A stretch of 64,000 nucleotides of DNA from Streptomyces wuyuanensis (lineage in GTDB: Bacteria; Actinomycetota; Actinomycetes; Streptomycetales; Streptomycetaceae): positions 62,001 through 126,000 of the forward strand of contig NZ_FNHI01000027.1 in assembly GCF_900103455.1 (NCBI RefSeq), in the 5' to 3' direction. A model generated the notes under the pieces. The model was not told the origin of the DNA, searched no databases, and worked only from the letters and a program-made list of their open reading frames with translations. Both the position numbers and the translations under genes were made by a program. Below are positions 8,523 to 18,042 of this stretch, one piece after another. Position 1 is the first letter of the stretch. The number at the start of each line of letters is the position of its first letter.

Positions 8523-9077
8523 TCAGCCCCCGTACACGTGCGGCGCGAGGGTCCCCACGAACGGGAGGTTGCGGTACTTCTCGGCGTAGTCGAGGCCGTA
8601 TCCGACGACGAACTCGTTCGGGATGTCGAACCCGATCCACTTCACGTCGATCGCGACCTTCGCGGCGTCCGGCTTGCGGAGCAGCGTGCAGACCTCGAGC
8701 GAGGCCGGCTCCCGGGAGCCGAGGTTCGACAGCAGCCAGGACAGGGTCAGCCCGGAGTCGATGATGTCCTCGACGATCAGGACGTGCTTGCCCTTGATGT
8801 CGGTGTCCAGGTCCTTGAGGATGCGGACCACTCCGGAGGACTGGGTGCCCGCGCCGTACGAGGACACCGCCATCCAGTCCATGGTGACGGGGGTGGACAG
8901 CGCACGCGCCAGGTCCGCCATCACCATCACGGCGCCCTTGAGGACTCCGACGATGAGCAGGTCCTTGCCCGCGTACTCCGCGTCGATCTTCGCGGCCAGC
9001 TCGGCCAGCTTCGCGTCGATCTCTTCCTTGGTGATGAGTACCGATTTGAGATCGGCGCCCATGTCCTTCTCGTTCAC
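8523..9077 (-). CDS. hpt: hypoxanthine phosphoribosyltransferase
   Basis: 184 residues. It salvages hypoxanthine and guanine with PRPP to IMP and GMP. The PRPP-binding motif is VLIVEDIIDSGLTL at about 98-111; the early VGVLKGAVMVMADLAR loop and FVVGYGLDYAEKYRNLPFVG near the end are typical. GTG 9077 is the likely start; ATG at 9062 (MGADLK) is an alternative with AAGGA almost touching it. It follows tilS by 48 bp, an arrangement kept from actinomycetes to Bacillus (tilS-hpt-ftsH). Confidence 0.95.
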   Translation of the reverse strand: MNEKDMGADLKSVLITKEEIDAKLAELAAKIDAEYAGKDLLIVGVLKGAVMVMADLARALSTPVTMDWMAVSSYGAGTQSSGVVRILKDLDTDIKGKHVLIVEDIIDSGLTLSWLLSNLGSREPASLEVCTLLRKPDAAKVAIDVKWIGFDIPNEFVVGYGLDYAEKYRNLPFVGTLAPHVYGG

Positions 9078-9125
9078 CCGCGTCGCTTTCTGTCTCGGCG
9101 TCCCGGCGCTCGGCCTGCTGCCGGC

Positions 9126-10178
9126 TCAGCCTTGCCGAATGACCAGTCTGCCACCCTGGCGGCGCGCTTCGACCCGGCCGGGCAGGTTCAGGGGCTTCTG
9201 CCCCCGCCATCCGACGATGAGCCGCTCGACCTCCTCGACATGCCGGGCGAACAGCGAACCCGCAGGTGAACCGGCTGCCACGAGGGCCCGGCGGAGCACC
9301 CGCCGGCGGACGGCCGGCGGCAGTGCGTAGAGCTTCGCGCATTCGAGCAGTCCGGCGTCGTCACGGACGGTCTCGTCGGCCTGCGCGGCCCAGGCGTCGA
9401 GGGCGTCGGCGTCGTCGCGGGAGAGCTGGGCGGTGCGCGCCAGCGCCTCCACCACGCCCTTGCCGAGCGCCTTCTCCAGCGCGGGCAGGCCCTCGTGGCG
9501 CAGCCGGGAGCGGGTGTACGCCGGGTCCGCGTTCATCGGGTCGTCCCATACCGGCAGGTGCTGGACGAGGCACGCCTTGCGCGCGGTCTGGCGGTCGAGC
9601 CGGAGGAAGGGGCGCCGGTACCGGCGGCCGGCGCCGGAGACGGCCGCCATTCCGGAGAGGGAGCGGATGCCGGAGCCCCGGGCAAGGCCGAGGAGCACGG
9701 TTTCCGCCTGGTCGTCGCGGGTGTGCCCGAGGAGCACTGCGGCGGCTCCGTGGCGCTGCGCGGCCTCGTCGAGGGCGGCGTAGCGGGCGTCCCGGGCGGC
9801 GGCCTCGGGCCCGCCGGCGCGTCCGACGGTCACGGCGACGGACTCGACGGGGTCGAGGCCCATGGCGGTGAGTCGGCCGGCGACTTCGGCGGCGCGGAGA
9901 TCGGAGCCGGCCTGCAGGCCGTGGTCGACGGTGACGGCGCCGGCGCGGACGGCCAGCTTCGGTGCCTCGAAGGCGAGGGCGGAGGCGAGCGCCATGGAGT
10001 CGGCGCCGCCGGAGCAGGCGACCAGCACGAGGGGGCGGTCGTCCGGGCCCGGTGCGGCCGTGGAGCACCCGCAGGAGGGGGCTGCGCCAGGGATGTCTTC
10101 GTTCAGTTCGTTGAGTACGTCGTGGAGTACGCGGCGGACCGCCAGGCGTATCGCCGCGACCGCAGGATGCGGACCCAT
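9126..10178 (-). CDS. tilS: tRNA(Ile)-lysidine synthetase
   Basis: 350 residues. TilS uses ATP to attach lysine to C34 of tRNA-Ile(CAU), switching its specificity from Met to Ile codons. The N-type ATP pyrophosphatase P-loop SGGADS is at residues 56-61, followed by TVDHGLQ, and GHTRDDQAETVLLGLARGSG forms the second conserved block. A shorter C-terminal part carries the substrate-binding region. The N-terminal 45 residues before the P-loop are longer than in E. coli. It reads into hpt and ftsH. Confidence 0.95.
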   Translation of the reverse strand: MGPHPAVAAIRLAVRRVLHDVLNELNEDIPGAAPSCGCSTAAPGPDDRPLVLVACSGGADSMALASALAFEAPKLAVRAGAVTVDHGLQAGSDLRAAEVAGRLTAMGLDPVESVAVTVGRAGGPEAAARDARYAALDEAAQRHGAAAVLLGHTRDDQAETVLLGLARGSGIRSLSGMAAVSGAGRRYRRPFLRLDRQTARKACLVQHLPVWDDPMNADPAYTRSRLRHEGLPALEKALGKGVVEALARTAQLSRDDADALDAWAAQADETVRDDAGLLECAKLYALPPAVRRRVLRRALVAAGSPAGSLFARHVEEVERLIVGWRGQKPLNLPGRVEARRQGGRLVIRQG

Positions 10179-10368
10179 GTCCGGTGCCCTTCGTGGAGTC
10201 GGGGGTGCCTCCGCAGGAGGAGGTGGGAGACGGGGGTACGGTCACTCAGAGTGTCTCGATGGTGACAGAACCGTGCCGTTCCCCGAGCATTGCACGCCTA
10301 CCCATTGCCTACGGTCCCTCGGACGGGTGATTACGAGGGCGCCCGTCTGCCGTCGGCCGCACGGGCGT

Positions 10369-11496
10369 TCACGGCTCGGCCCTTCGGTGCACCCGCGCGA
10401 TCCAGTCTCCCGGCTTGGCGATCTCGGCCTTGGTGGGCAGCGTGTTCGGCGAGGTCCAGACCCGGTTGAAGCCGTCCATGCCTGCCTCCTCGACGACGGC
10501 CCGCACGAACCGCTCGCCGTCCCGGTACTGGCGCAGCTTGGCGTCCAGACCGAGGAGCTTACGCAGTGCCAGGTCCAGACGGGAGGCGCCGCGGGCGCGA
10601 CGCTGCTGGAACTTCTCGCGGATCTCGCCGACGGACGGCACCACCTGCGGGCCGACGCCGTCCATCACGAAGTCCGCGTGCCCCTCGAGCAGGGACATCA
10701 CCGCGGTGAGCCGGCCGAGGATCTCGCGCTGCTCGGGACTCTGGACGATCTCGACCAGCGAGCGGCCCTCGTCCTCCTCGCCCTCGGGCCGGCCTCCGGC
10801 GAGCGTCTGCGCGGCCTCGCGCAGCCGCTCCAGCACGGTCATGGGGTCCACGTCGGTTTCGGCGAGGAAGGCCTGGATCTCGCCCTCGAGGTGGTCGCGC
10901 AGCCAGGGCACGGCGGTGAACTGGGTGCGGTGGGTCTCCTCGTGGAGGCTCACCCACAGCCGGAAGTCGTGGGGATCGACGTCGAGTTCGCGCTCGACGT
11001 GGACGATGTTGGGTGCTACCAGGAGCAGCCGCCCGCCGCTGCGGGGCGCCCCGGGCAGTTCGCGCGTGGGCGGGGCGAAGGTCTCGTACTGGCCGAGGAC
11101 CCGGGAGGCCAGGAACGACAGCAGCATGCCCAGCTCGACACCGGTCACCTTGCCGCCCACGGCGCCGAGCACGGCTCCGCCGGCGGTGCCGGCCCGGCGC
11201 TCCTGCATCTTGTCGAGCAGGGGCTTCAGCAGTTCGCGGAAGCCCGCGACATTGGCCCTGACCCAGCCCGGACGGTCGACGACGAGGACGGGGGTGTCCT
11301 CGGGCTCGTGCCCGTCGGGGATCATCCGGGTGAAGTCGCGGACGTGCTCCTCGGAGGCCTTGGCGTGCCGGCGCAGCTCGGCGACGACGGCACGGGCCTC
11401 CTCCCGGGTGACGTCCGGCCCCGGCCGGACGAGGCGGATCGCGGTCGCGACCGCGAGGTTCCAGTCGACCATCTCGGCACCACCGATGCTCGTCAT
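10369..11496 (-). CDS. zinc-dependent metalloprotease of the DUF2342 / zincin_2 family
   Basis: 375 residues. HEETH at 185-189 fits the HExxH zinc motif, and a downstream EGHAD block about 80 residues on may provide the third ligand and support. The family was once labelled a coenzyme F420 biosynthesis-associated protein, but its substrate is unknown. The first ATG (11496) gives MTSIGGAEMVDWNLAV; a second ATG eight codons in is possible. A Gly-rich hydrophobic stretch near 100-130 could touch the membrane. It sits between dacB and tilS on the same strand, with 190 bp before tilS. Confidence 0.85.
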   Translation of the reverse strand: MTSIGGAEMVDWNLAVATAIRLVRPGPDVTREEARAVVAELRRHAKASEEHVRDFTRMIPDGHEPEDTPVLVVDRPGWVRANVAGFRELLKPLLDKMQERRAGTAGGAVLGAVGGKVTGVELGMLLSFLASRVLGQYETFAPPTRELPGAPRSGGRLLLVAPNIVHVERELDVDPHDFRLWVSLHEETHRTQFTAVPWLRDHLEGEIQAFLAETDVDPMTVLERLREAAQTLAGGRPEGEEDEGRSLVEIVQSPEQREILGRLTAVMSLLEGHADFVMDGVGPQVVPSVGEIREKFQQRRARGASRLDLALRKLLGLDAKLRQYRDGERFVRAVVEEAGMDGFNRVWTSPNTLPTKAEIAKPGDWIARVHRRAEP

Positions 11497-11617
11497 GCGT
11501 CAACCGTACGTTGTCACCCCGGCACACGGTGAGGTGTCGGTGTCCCCCGGGCCCCCGCGGCCGCGACCGGGGCGGGCCCCAGGCGCGGCCGCCGCCGGCC
11601 CGGAGGCGGCGGTTCCG

Positions 11618-13027
11618 TCAGGGCAGGAGGGCGGCCGCGAGCCGGTCGAGGGCGGGGCGGGCGACGGCCGCGGACGGCGTGTCACCGGCGAGGAACGCGA
11701 AGGCGAGCAGCCGGCCGTCGGCGGAGAGCACCGTGCCGGCGAGGGTGTCCACGCCCCTCAGGGTGCCGGTCTTGGCGCGTACGAGACCGCCGGACCCGGC
11801 GGCGGTACGGCCGCTGAGCGTGCCCGTGAAGCCGGCGACCGGAAGGCCGGTGAGGGCGGGGCGGAGCTCCGGGTGGGCCGGGTCGGCGGCCCGGACCAGC
11901 AGCGTGGTGAGGAGCGCGGCCGAGACCTTGTCGGCGCGGTTCAGCCCGCTGCCGTCGGCGAAGCGCGCGCCGGCCAGGGGCAGCTTCAGCCGCTTGAGCC
12001 GGTCGGTCACCGCGGCCTCCGCGCCGGCGAAGCTCGCCGGGCGGCCCGTGGCCAGCGCGGTCTGCCGGGCCAGTGCCTCGGCGATGTCGTTGTCGCTGTT
12101 GGTCAGCATCCGCTCGACGAGGGCCGGGACCGGGGCGGAATGCGTGGCGGCGAGGGCGGGCCCCTTGGCGGGCGCCCTGCCCCGGATGGGCCCCGCTGCG
12201 GTGTTCACACCTCGTTCGCTGAGCAGCCCGACGAAGGCCCGGGCGGCGTCGCCGGCCGGGTCGGGGCTGCGGCGTGCGCCGCCCTCCGTCGAGTCGTCGA
12301 GGCGTCCTTCGTTGATCATCAGGGCGGTGACGGGGGCGATGTTGTCGTTGCCGGCGCCGATGGGGTGGATCTCCGGACCCTTGTAGAGCGAGGTGTCGTA
12401 GGAGAGCCGGACCGTGGTGACGCCCCGGTCGCGCAGGCCCTTCGCGGTCCGGTCTGCGAGGGCCCGCAGCCGGGGCATGTCGAGGGTGGGGTCCCCGCCG
12501 CCGACCAGGGTGATCGCCCGGAAGTCGGGGGCGGCTACGACCTTCGTCGGGATGCGGTGCGCGGGACCGGTGGCCGACAGCACGGCCACGGCGGTGGCGA
12601 TCTTGACGGTGGATGCGGGGGTCATGGCCGTGCCGGCGCCCCGCCCGTACAGCTGTCTGCCGGTGGCGGCGTCCACGACGGAGGCGGTACGCAGCGGACC
12701 GAGTCCCGGGTCGTCGAGCAGCGGGCCGAGGACCCCGGCCAGGTCGGCGGGCGCGACGGACGGCGTCTTCGGGGCGCTCGCGGCGGCGAGTACGCCGGGG
12801 GCGCTCGGCGCCGGCGCGGGACCGGGCGCGTCCGCCGCGCCGCTGCCCCGCCCCGCGACCTGGTGATCTGCGCCACCTGTGCGGCCGAGAGCGGCGGCGT
12901 GCTCGCGCTCGGCCTTACGCTGACCGTTGTCCCAGGGGCCGGCCGCGGTCACCGCCGCGGCCGCCAAGGCCAGGCCGACCACGGCCGCACCCGCCGTGAG
13001 CTGCCACGTTCCTCGGTCGGCCACCAT
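11618..13027 (-). CDS. dacB: D-alanyl-D-alanine carboxypeptidase / endopeptidase, peptidase S13 (PBP4 type)
   Basis: 469 residues, exported and membrane-anchored by a helix at about 8-28; it trims peptidoglycan stem peptides. The penicillin-binding triad is visible: S139-T-V-K142, SDN in TNSDNDIAEAL, and KTG in KTGTLRGV. A Pro/Ala-rich linker of about 60 residues separates the anchor from the catalytic domain. I chose ATG 13027 because AAAGGGG lies 7 bases upstream; the frame extends 14 codons further without a site. It is divergent from ppa. Confidence 0.92.
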   Translation of the reverse strand: MVADRGTWQLTAGAAVVGLALAAAAVTAAGPWDNGQRKAEREHAAALGRTGGADHQVAGRGSGAADAPGPAPAPSAPGVLAAASAPKTPSVAPADLAGVLGPLLDDPGLGPLRTASVVDAATGRQLYGRGAGTAMTPASTVKIATAVAVLSATGPAHRIPTKVVAAPDFRAITLVGGGDPTLDMPRLRALADRTAKGLRDRGVTTVRLSYDTSLYKGPEIHPIGAGNDNIAPVTALMINEGRLDDSTEGGARRSPDPAGDAARAFVGLLSERGVNTAAGPIRGRAPAKGPALAATHSAPVPALVERMLTNSDNDIAEALARQTALATGRPASFAGAEAAVTDRLKRLKLPLAGARFADGSGLNRADKVSAALLTTLLVRAADPAHPELRPALTGLPVAGFTGTLSGRTAAGSGGLVRAKTGTLRGVDTLAGTVLSADGRLLAFAFLAGDTPSAAVARPALDRLAAALLP

Positions 13028-13129
13028 TGACCAGCCCCTTTCGCGATCACACACCTGCGTAGGGGACACTTAATCACTGCGGACAGCCGCGTCACCTACA
13101 TATGTGTTGATCATGGAGGAGTACCACCC

Positions 13130-13624
13130 GTGGAGTTCGACGTCACCATCGAGATCCCGAAGGGGTCGCGGAACAAGTACGAGGTGGACCACGAGACCGG
13201 CCGGATCCGTCTGGACCGTCGCCTCTTCACCTCGACCAGCTACCCGGCCGACTACGGCTTCGTGGAGAACACCCTGGGAGAGGACGGCGACCCGCTCGAC
13301 GCCCTGGTCATCCTGGACGAGCCGACCTTCCCGGGCTGCCTGATCAAGTGCCGCGCCATCGGCATGTTCCGGATGACGGACGAGGCCGGCGGCGACGACA
13401 AGCTGCTGTGCGTCCCGGCGTCCGACCCGCGTGTGGAGCACCTGCGGGACATCCACCACGTGTCCGAGTTCGACCGCCTGGAGATCCAGCACTTCTTCGA
13501 GGTCTACAAGGACCTGGAGCCCGGCAAGTCCGTCGAGGGCGCCAACTGGGTCGGCCGCGCCGAGGCCGAGGCCGAGATCGAGGCCTCGTTCAAGCGCCTC
13601 GAGGCGCAGGGCGGGGCGCACTGA
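13130..13624 (+). CDS. ppa: inorganic pyrophosphatase
   Basis: 164 residues, class I soluble enzyme hydrolysing PPi to phosphate. Motifs include the N-terminal EIPKGSRNKYE, YPADYGFVENT, the metal-binding signature DGDPLDALV, and DPRVEHLRDI later. GTG 13130 is preceded by GAGGAG at good spacing. It is divergent from dacB, with about 100 bp containing both promoters. Confidence 0.96.
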   Translation: MEFDVTIEIPKGSRNKYEVDHETGRIRLDRRLFTSTSYPADYGFVENTLGEDGDPLDALVILDEPTFPGCLIKCRAIGMFRMTDEAGGDDKLLCVPASDPRVEHLRDIHHVSEFDRLEIQHFFEVYKDLEPGKSVEGANWVGRAEAEAEIEASFKRLEAQGGAH

Positions 13625-13731
13625 CGCATTCCCCGTGGACCGGGCCGGGCGGTGCACCCCACGAGGGGTGCGCCGCCCGTCGCATACTGGGCGCGCACAC
13701 GCAGTACGCGAGCGGGAGGAGTCGGTAGAGC

Positions 13732-15381
13732 GTGGTGGCGGAGCCTGAAGGTCCCCTCGAGGACCGGAAGCCGCAGTCCGACGAGGCACGCAGTGCCTTC
13801 ACCCCGCCGGAGGGTGTCGACCAGCCGGGACCGCCCGAGGAGGACCATCCCTCCTCCGAGTTCGCCGTCCCCGAGGGGCTGTCGACGGAGGCCCCGGCCG
13901 AGCCGGAGGGCTCGGCGTTCGCCCCGCCTGCGACCTACCACGCGAAGGCGTCCCCGCCGGCCTACACCCCCGCACACGGCTTCCCGGTGCTCCAGCTGTC
14001 CAAGGACGTGCCCTGGCAGGACCGGATGCGCACGATGCTGCGGATCCCGGTGAGCGAGCGGCCGATGCCGGAGCCGGTGCAGCGGCACGACGAGACGGGC
14101 CCGGCGGTGCCGCGCGTGCTCGACCTGACGCTGCGCATCGGCGAGCTGCTGCTCGCGGGGGGCGAGGGCGCCGAGGACGTCGAGGCGGCGATGCTCGCCA
14201 TCACGAGCGCGTACGGCCTCGACCACGTCGAGCCGACGGTGACGTTCACGCTGCTGTCGATCACCTACCAGCCGTCGCTCGTGGACGACCCCGTGACGGC
14301 GAACCGGACCGTCCGCCGCCGGGGCACGGACTACACCCGGCTGACGGCCGTGTACCAGCTGGTCGCGGACATCAGCGGGGACGACCAGGAGATCCGGCTC
14401 GACGAGGCCTACCGGCGTCTCGCCGAGATCCGCCGCAACCGGCACCCCTACCCCGGCTGGGTCCTGACGCTCGCCGCCGGCACCCTGGCGGGCGGGGCAT
14501 CCGTGCTGGTGGGCGGCGGTGCGCTGGTGTTCGTCGCGGCGGCGATCGGCGCGATGCTGGGCGACCGGCTGGCGTGGCTGTGCGCGGGCCGCGGGCTGCC
14601 GGAGTTCTACCAGTTCGTGGTCGCGGCGATGCCGCCCGCCGCGATCGGTGTGGCGCTCAGCGCCCTGCACGCCGATCTGCGCCCCTCCGCGGTCATCACC
14701 GGTGGCCTGTTCGCCCTGATCCCGGGGAGGGCGCTGGTGGCCGCCGTCCAGGACGGTCTGACGGGCTTCTACATCACGGCGTCGGCCCGGCTGCTGGAGG
14801 TCGCCTACTTCTTCGTGGCGATCGTCGTCGGAGTGCTCACGATCCTCTACGTGGGCGTGCAGTTCGAGGCGAACCTGAGCCCGGAGGGGGCGCTGGTCCT
14901 CGTCGAGCGGCCCGTGATGCAGATCCTGGCCTCGATGGTGCTGAGCCTGACCTTCGCGGTGCTGCTCCAGCAGGACCGCTCCACCGTGCTCGTCGCGGCG
15001 CTCAACGGCGGCGTGGCGTGGGTGATCTACGCGGCGATCGCGGTGACGGCCGGCGGATCGGCCGTGCTGGCGACGGCGGTGGCCGCGGGTCTGGTGGGTC
15101 TGTTCGGACAGTTGCTGGCCCGCTTCCAGCACACCTCGTCGCTGCCGTACGTGACGGCCGCGATCGGACCGCTGCTGCCGGGCAGCGCCATGTACTTCGG
15201 TGTGCTGCACATCGCGCAGAACAACATCGACGCGGGCTTCGCCTCGCTGGCGAGGGCCGCGGCGCTGGCGCTGGCCATCGCGATCGGCGTGAACCTGGGA
15301 GGCGAGATCGCCCGGATGTTCCTGCGCAGCCCCGCGGCCGCCGGCCGGCGGCGCGCGGCCAAGCGGACGCGCGGCTTCTAG
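13732..15381 (+). CDS. ThrE-like threonine/serine exporter family protein
   Basis: 549 residues. An acidic, Pro-rich cytosolic N-terminus of about 110 residues leads into the ThrE domain (DUF1212) beginning at LDLTLRIGELLLAGGEGAEDVE, followed from about residue 243 by eight to ten hydrophobic helices including the C-terminal ThrE_2 part. The founding member exports threonine and serine from Corynebacterium; the substrate here is inferred. GTG 13732 follows GGGAGGAG at a rather long spacing, so GTG 13735 is also possible. Transcription ends at the hairpin 15456-15491. Confidence 0.82.
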   Translation: MVAEPEGPLEDRKPQSDEARSAFTPPEGVDQPGPPEEDHPSSEFAVPEGLSTEAPAEPEGSAFAPPATYHAKASPPAYTPAHGFPVLQLSKDVPWQDRMRTMLRIPVSERPMPEPVQRHDETGPAVPRVLDLTLRIGELLLAGGEGAEDVEAAMLAITSAYGLDHVEPTVTFTLLSITYQPSLVDDPVTANRTVRRRGTDYTRLTAVYQLVADISGDDQEIRLDEAYRRLAEIRRNRHPYPGWVLTLAAGTLAGGASVLVGGGALVFVAAAIGAMLGDRLAWLCAGRGLPEFYQFVVAAMPPAAIGVALSALHADLRPSAVITGGLFALIPGRALVAAVQDGLTGFYITASARLLEVAYFFVAIVVGVLTILYVGVQFEANLSPEGALVLVERPVMQILASMVLSLTFAVLLQQDRSTVLVAALNGGVAWVIYAAIAVTAGGSAVLATAVAAGLVGLFGQLLARFQHTSSLPYVTAAIGPLLPGSAMYFGVLHIAQNNIDAGFASLARAAALALAIAIGVNLGGEIARMFLRSPAAAGRRRAAKRTRGF

Positions 15382-15455
15382 CGCCGCATCAGGCACTGGT
15401 GCCGGTTCCGCGGGGCACCGCTCTCCGGGCTGCCGGGGACGTGTCCCGCGCACGA

Positions 15456-15491
15456 CGACGCCCCCGGCCCTTCACCGGGCCGGGGGCGTCG
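15456..15491. terminator. bidirectional terminator between the ThrE-like and DedA genes
   Basis: Perfect 15-bp stem, CGACGCCCCCGGCCC (15456-15470) with 15477-15491, loop TTCACC. It lies between convergent genes. Confidence 0.85.
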
Positions 15492-15504
15492 CGTCGAACG
15501 GGTC

Positions 15505-16197
15505 TCAGCGCTTGGCGTGACGGCCGCGCGGGGCGGTGCCGTCCGCCGCGGCGTCCTCGGCGGCCGCGGCCTCCTTCTTGCTCCTGGAGCGCGCGCGCAT
15601 GAACTCGATGACGATCGGCAGCACCGAGATCAGCACGATGGCGATGAGGATCGCCTCGATGTTCTTGTGCACGAACTCGACCTTGCCGAGCGCGGCGCCG
15701 AGCAGGGTCACGCCGGCGCCCCAGAGGACACCGCCGATGACGTTGAACGTGACGAACGAGCGGTAGTTCATCCGGCTCACACCGGCGATGATCGGCGTGA
15801 AGGTGCGGACGATCGGCACGAAGCGGGCGAGGACGAGGGACTTCGGGCCGTACTTCTCGAAGAACTCGTGCGCCTTCTCCACGTTCTCCTGCTTGAAGAA
15901 CCTGGAGTCAGGGCGCTTGAAGAGCGCGGGCCCGACCTTGCGGCCGAAGAGATAGCCCACCTGGTCGCCGATGATCGCGGCGAGCACGACGAGCGTGCAG
16001 ACCACCCACAGCGGTTGCTTGATCACGTCGGTCGTCACCAGGAGGCCCGTGGTGAACAGCAGGGAGTCTCCGGGCAGGAAGAACCCGATCAGCAGGCCGG
16101 ACTCGGCGAACACGATGACGAGTACGCCGATCAGCCCGAAGGTGGCGATCAGATAGTCCGGGTCCAGCCAGCTCGGTCCGAGCGCAAGGGTGTTCAC
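15505..16197 (-). CDS. DedA family membrane protein (VTT/SNARE-associated domain)
   Basis: 230 residues with four to five helices. Conserved DedA features are FAESGLLIGFFLPGDSLLFTTGLL near the start, the GDQVGYLFGRKVG loop, and RFVPIVRTFTPIIAGVSRMNYRSF. DedA proteins recycle undecaprenyl phosphate or other lipids across the membrane and affect proton-motive force homeostasis. The C-terminus is a charged tail. GTG 16197 is the start; CAGGAG lies about ten bases upstream. Confidence 0.9.
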   Translation of the reverse strand: MNTLALGPSWLDPDYLIATFGLIGVLVIVFAESGLLIGFFLPGDSLLFTTGLLVTTDVIKQPLWVVCTLVVLAAIIGDQVGYLFGRKVGPALFKRPDSRFFKQENVEKAHEFFEKYGPKSLVLARFVPIVRTFTPIIAGVSRMNYRSFVTFNVIGGVLWGAGVTLLGAALGKVEFVHKNIEAILIAIVLISVLPIVIEFMRARSRSKKEAAAAEDAAADGTAPRGRHAKR

Positions 16198-16324
16198 GAG
16201 GTCCGGGCTCCTGAGGTGTGAGTCGTGGGGCGTGGCGCCAAAACTATCAACGCATTCTTTCGGGGGCCGGTTCCAGTACCCCGCTCCGGATGCGAAGGGG
16301 ACGGACGGCCGTGAAGCTGTGCCC

Positions 16325-16690
16325 ATGGGAATCGAGGATTTCGGCGGAGGCCAGGGCCCGCACGCCGATGTGCTGGTCGTCACGACGAACGACGTCCCGG
16401 GCTTCCGGGTGGAGCAGGTGATCGGTGAGGTCTTCGGCCTGACCGTGCGTTCACGGCATCTCGGCAGCCAGATCGGCGCCGGTCTGAAGTCGATGATCGG
16501 CGGCGAGCTGAAGGGCCTGACCAAGACCCTGGTCCAGACCCGCAACCAGGCCATGGAGCGACTGGTCGAGCAGGCGCGGGCACGGGGCGCGAACGCGGTG
16601 CTGATGTTCCGGTTCGACGTCTCGGAGGCGGCGGACGTCGGCACTGAGGTCTGCGCGTACGGCACTGCCGCGGTGATCGCGCGCATCTGA
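16325..16690 (+). CDS. YbjQ / UPF0145 heavy-metal-binding domain protein
   Basis: 121 residues. The family pattern is clear: VLVVTTNDVPGFRVEQVIGEVFGLTVRS, then RARGANAVLMFRFD and the C-terminal YGTAAVI. YbjQ proteins form pentamers of unknown function; the metal-binding name is historical. ATG 16325 begins MGIEDFGGG; the open frame upstream reaches into the DedA promoter region and is not needed. Confidence 0.88.
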   Translation: MGIEDFGGGQGPHADVLVVTTNDVPGFRVEQVIGEVFGLTVRSRHLGSQIGAGLKSMIGGELKGLTKTLVQTRNQAMERLVEQARARGANAVLMFRFDVSEAADVGTEVCAYGTAAVIARI

Positions 16691-16748
16691 CGGCGCATCG
16701 CGGCGCGGCCCCGAATGACGCACTGTATGGGCGTTTTCTGCCGTTATC

Positions 16749-18029
16749 GTGAGGCCCGTGACGACGACCGACCACGCCCCGGTGGCGACCCCGGCCCGGG
16801 TGCTGCTGCCGCTGATCGTCCCCGCGGTCGTCGTCGGCGTCGCCTCCAGCCTGCTGCTCCTCGGCCTGACCGAGCTCTCGCAGCAGCTCAAGGGGGTCCT
16901 CTGGGAGATCCTGCCCGACGCGATCGGCATCGGCCGCTACTCGGTGCCGTGGATGATCGCCGTGCTCACCGCCACGGGCCTCGCCGTCGGGCTCGTGGTG
17001 TGGAAGGTACCGGGGCACGCCGGCCCGGACCCCGCCACGACCGGGCTCGTCGACCCCCCGATGCCGGCATCGGTCGTCCCCAGCCTGCTGCTGACGGCCG
17101 TGCTCGGACTCGCCGGCGGGGTCAGCCTCGGCCCGGAGAACCCGATCACGGCGGCGAACATCGCGCTCGCCGCGTGGCTGGGCGGCAAGGCCATGCGGGG
17201 GTCGGACGCGGAGCTCTGGGCCGCGCTGGCGGCGGCCGGCACGGTCGGGGCGCTGTTCGGCACACCCGTGGCGGCGGCGCTCATCCTCACCGAGTCCATG
17301 GCCTCCCGCCCGGCGCCCGGCGCGCTCTGGGACAAGCTGTTCGCCCCACTGATCGCGGGCGGTGCCGGCTCCCTGACCACCGTGCTGATCGCCCATCCCA
17401 CCTTCGACCTCGACCTCCCCGCGCTGAGCGGATCGAACTGGGGCGACGTGCCCGCCGCCCTCGCGGTCGCCTCGCTCGGCGCGCTGGTGGGAATGGCGGC
17501 CGTCTACTCGTTCCCGTACGCGCACGCCGTCTTCCGCAAGCTGGGGCACCCGGTACTGGCGATCACCGCGGGCGGGCTGGTGCTGGGGCTCCTCGGGGCG
17601 CTGGGCGGGCAGCTGACCCTCTTCAAGGGACTGGAGGAGGTGAAGGTGCTGGCGGCGGACCCTTCGGGCTGGTCCTCGGGACAGTTCGCGCTCATGACGG
17701 TCGTCAAGCTCGCCGCCCTCACCATCGCCGCCACCTGCGGCTTCCGGGGCGGACGGATCTTCCCCAGCATCTTCGTGGGCGTCGCCCTGGGGCTCGGCGT
17801 GAGCGCGCTCGTACCCGAGGTGCATCCCACGGTCGCGGTGGTGTGCGCGGTCCTCGGCGTGCTGCTGGCTATCACGCGGCAGGGCTGGCTCAGCCTGTTC
17901 ACCGCAGCGGTCCTGGCCGCCGACCCCCATGTGCTCCCGCTGCTGTGCATCGCCCTGCTCCCGGCCTGGCTGCTGGTGACCGGGCGGCCCCAGATGCAAC
18001 TCCACGACGACGGCACCCCACTGCGCTGA
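16749..18029 (+). CDS. ClC-family ion channel protein (YfeO-like)
   Basis: 426 residues, about ten to twelve helices. The two selectivity-filter regions are recognisable: GGVSLGPENP at 123-132, where classical ClC antiporters have G-K/R-E-G-P, and GFRGGRIFPSIFVG near 335. The gating glutamate before GP is replaced by Leu, as I recall for the YfeO branch, so proton coupling may differ from ClcA. GTG 16749 and GTG 16758 are both possible starts. Only 13 bp separate it from the glutamate decarboxylase gene, so the two are probably co-transcribed, recalling the E. coli pairing of decarboxylase and ClC in acid resistance. Confidence 0.87.
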   Translation: MRPVTTTDHAPVATPARVLLPLIVPAVVVGVASSLLLLGLTELSQQLKGVLWEILPDAIGIGRYSVPWMIAVLTATGLAVGLVVWKVPGHAGPDPATTGLVDPPMPASVVPSLLLTAVLGLAGGVSLGPENPITAANIALAAWLGGKAMRGSDAELWAALAAAGTVGALFGTPVAAALILTESMASRPAPGALWDKLFAPLIAGGAGSLTTVLIAHPTFDLDLPALSGSNWGDVPAALAVASLGALVGMAAVYSFPYAHAVFRKLGHPVLAITAGGLVLGLLGALGGQLTLFKGLEEVKVLAADPSGWSSGQFALMTVVKLAALTIAATCGFRGGRIFPSIFVGVALGLGVSALVPEVHPTVAVVCAVLGVLLAITRQGWLSLFTAAVLAADPHVLPLLCIALLPAWLLVTGRPQMQLHDDGTPLR

Positions 18030-18042
18030 AAGGCGATCGGAC

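Noticed and set aside
10415..13030. Long + strand open frame antisense to the zincin and dacB genes
   Set aside because: Opposite strand encodes recognisable HExxH and SxxK proteins; this frame has shadow composition.
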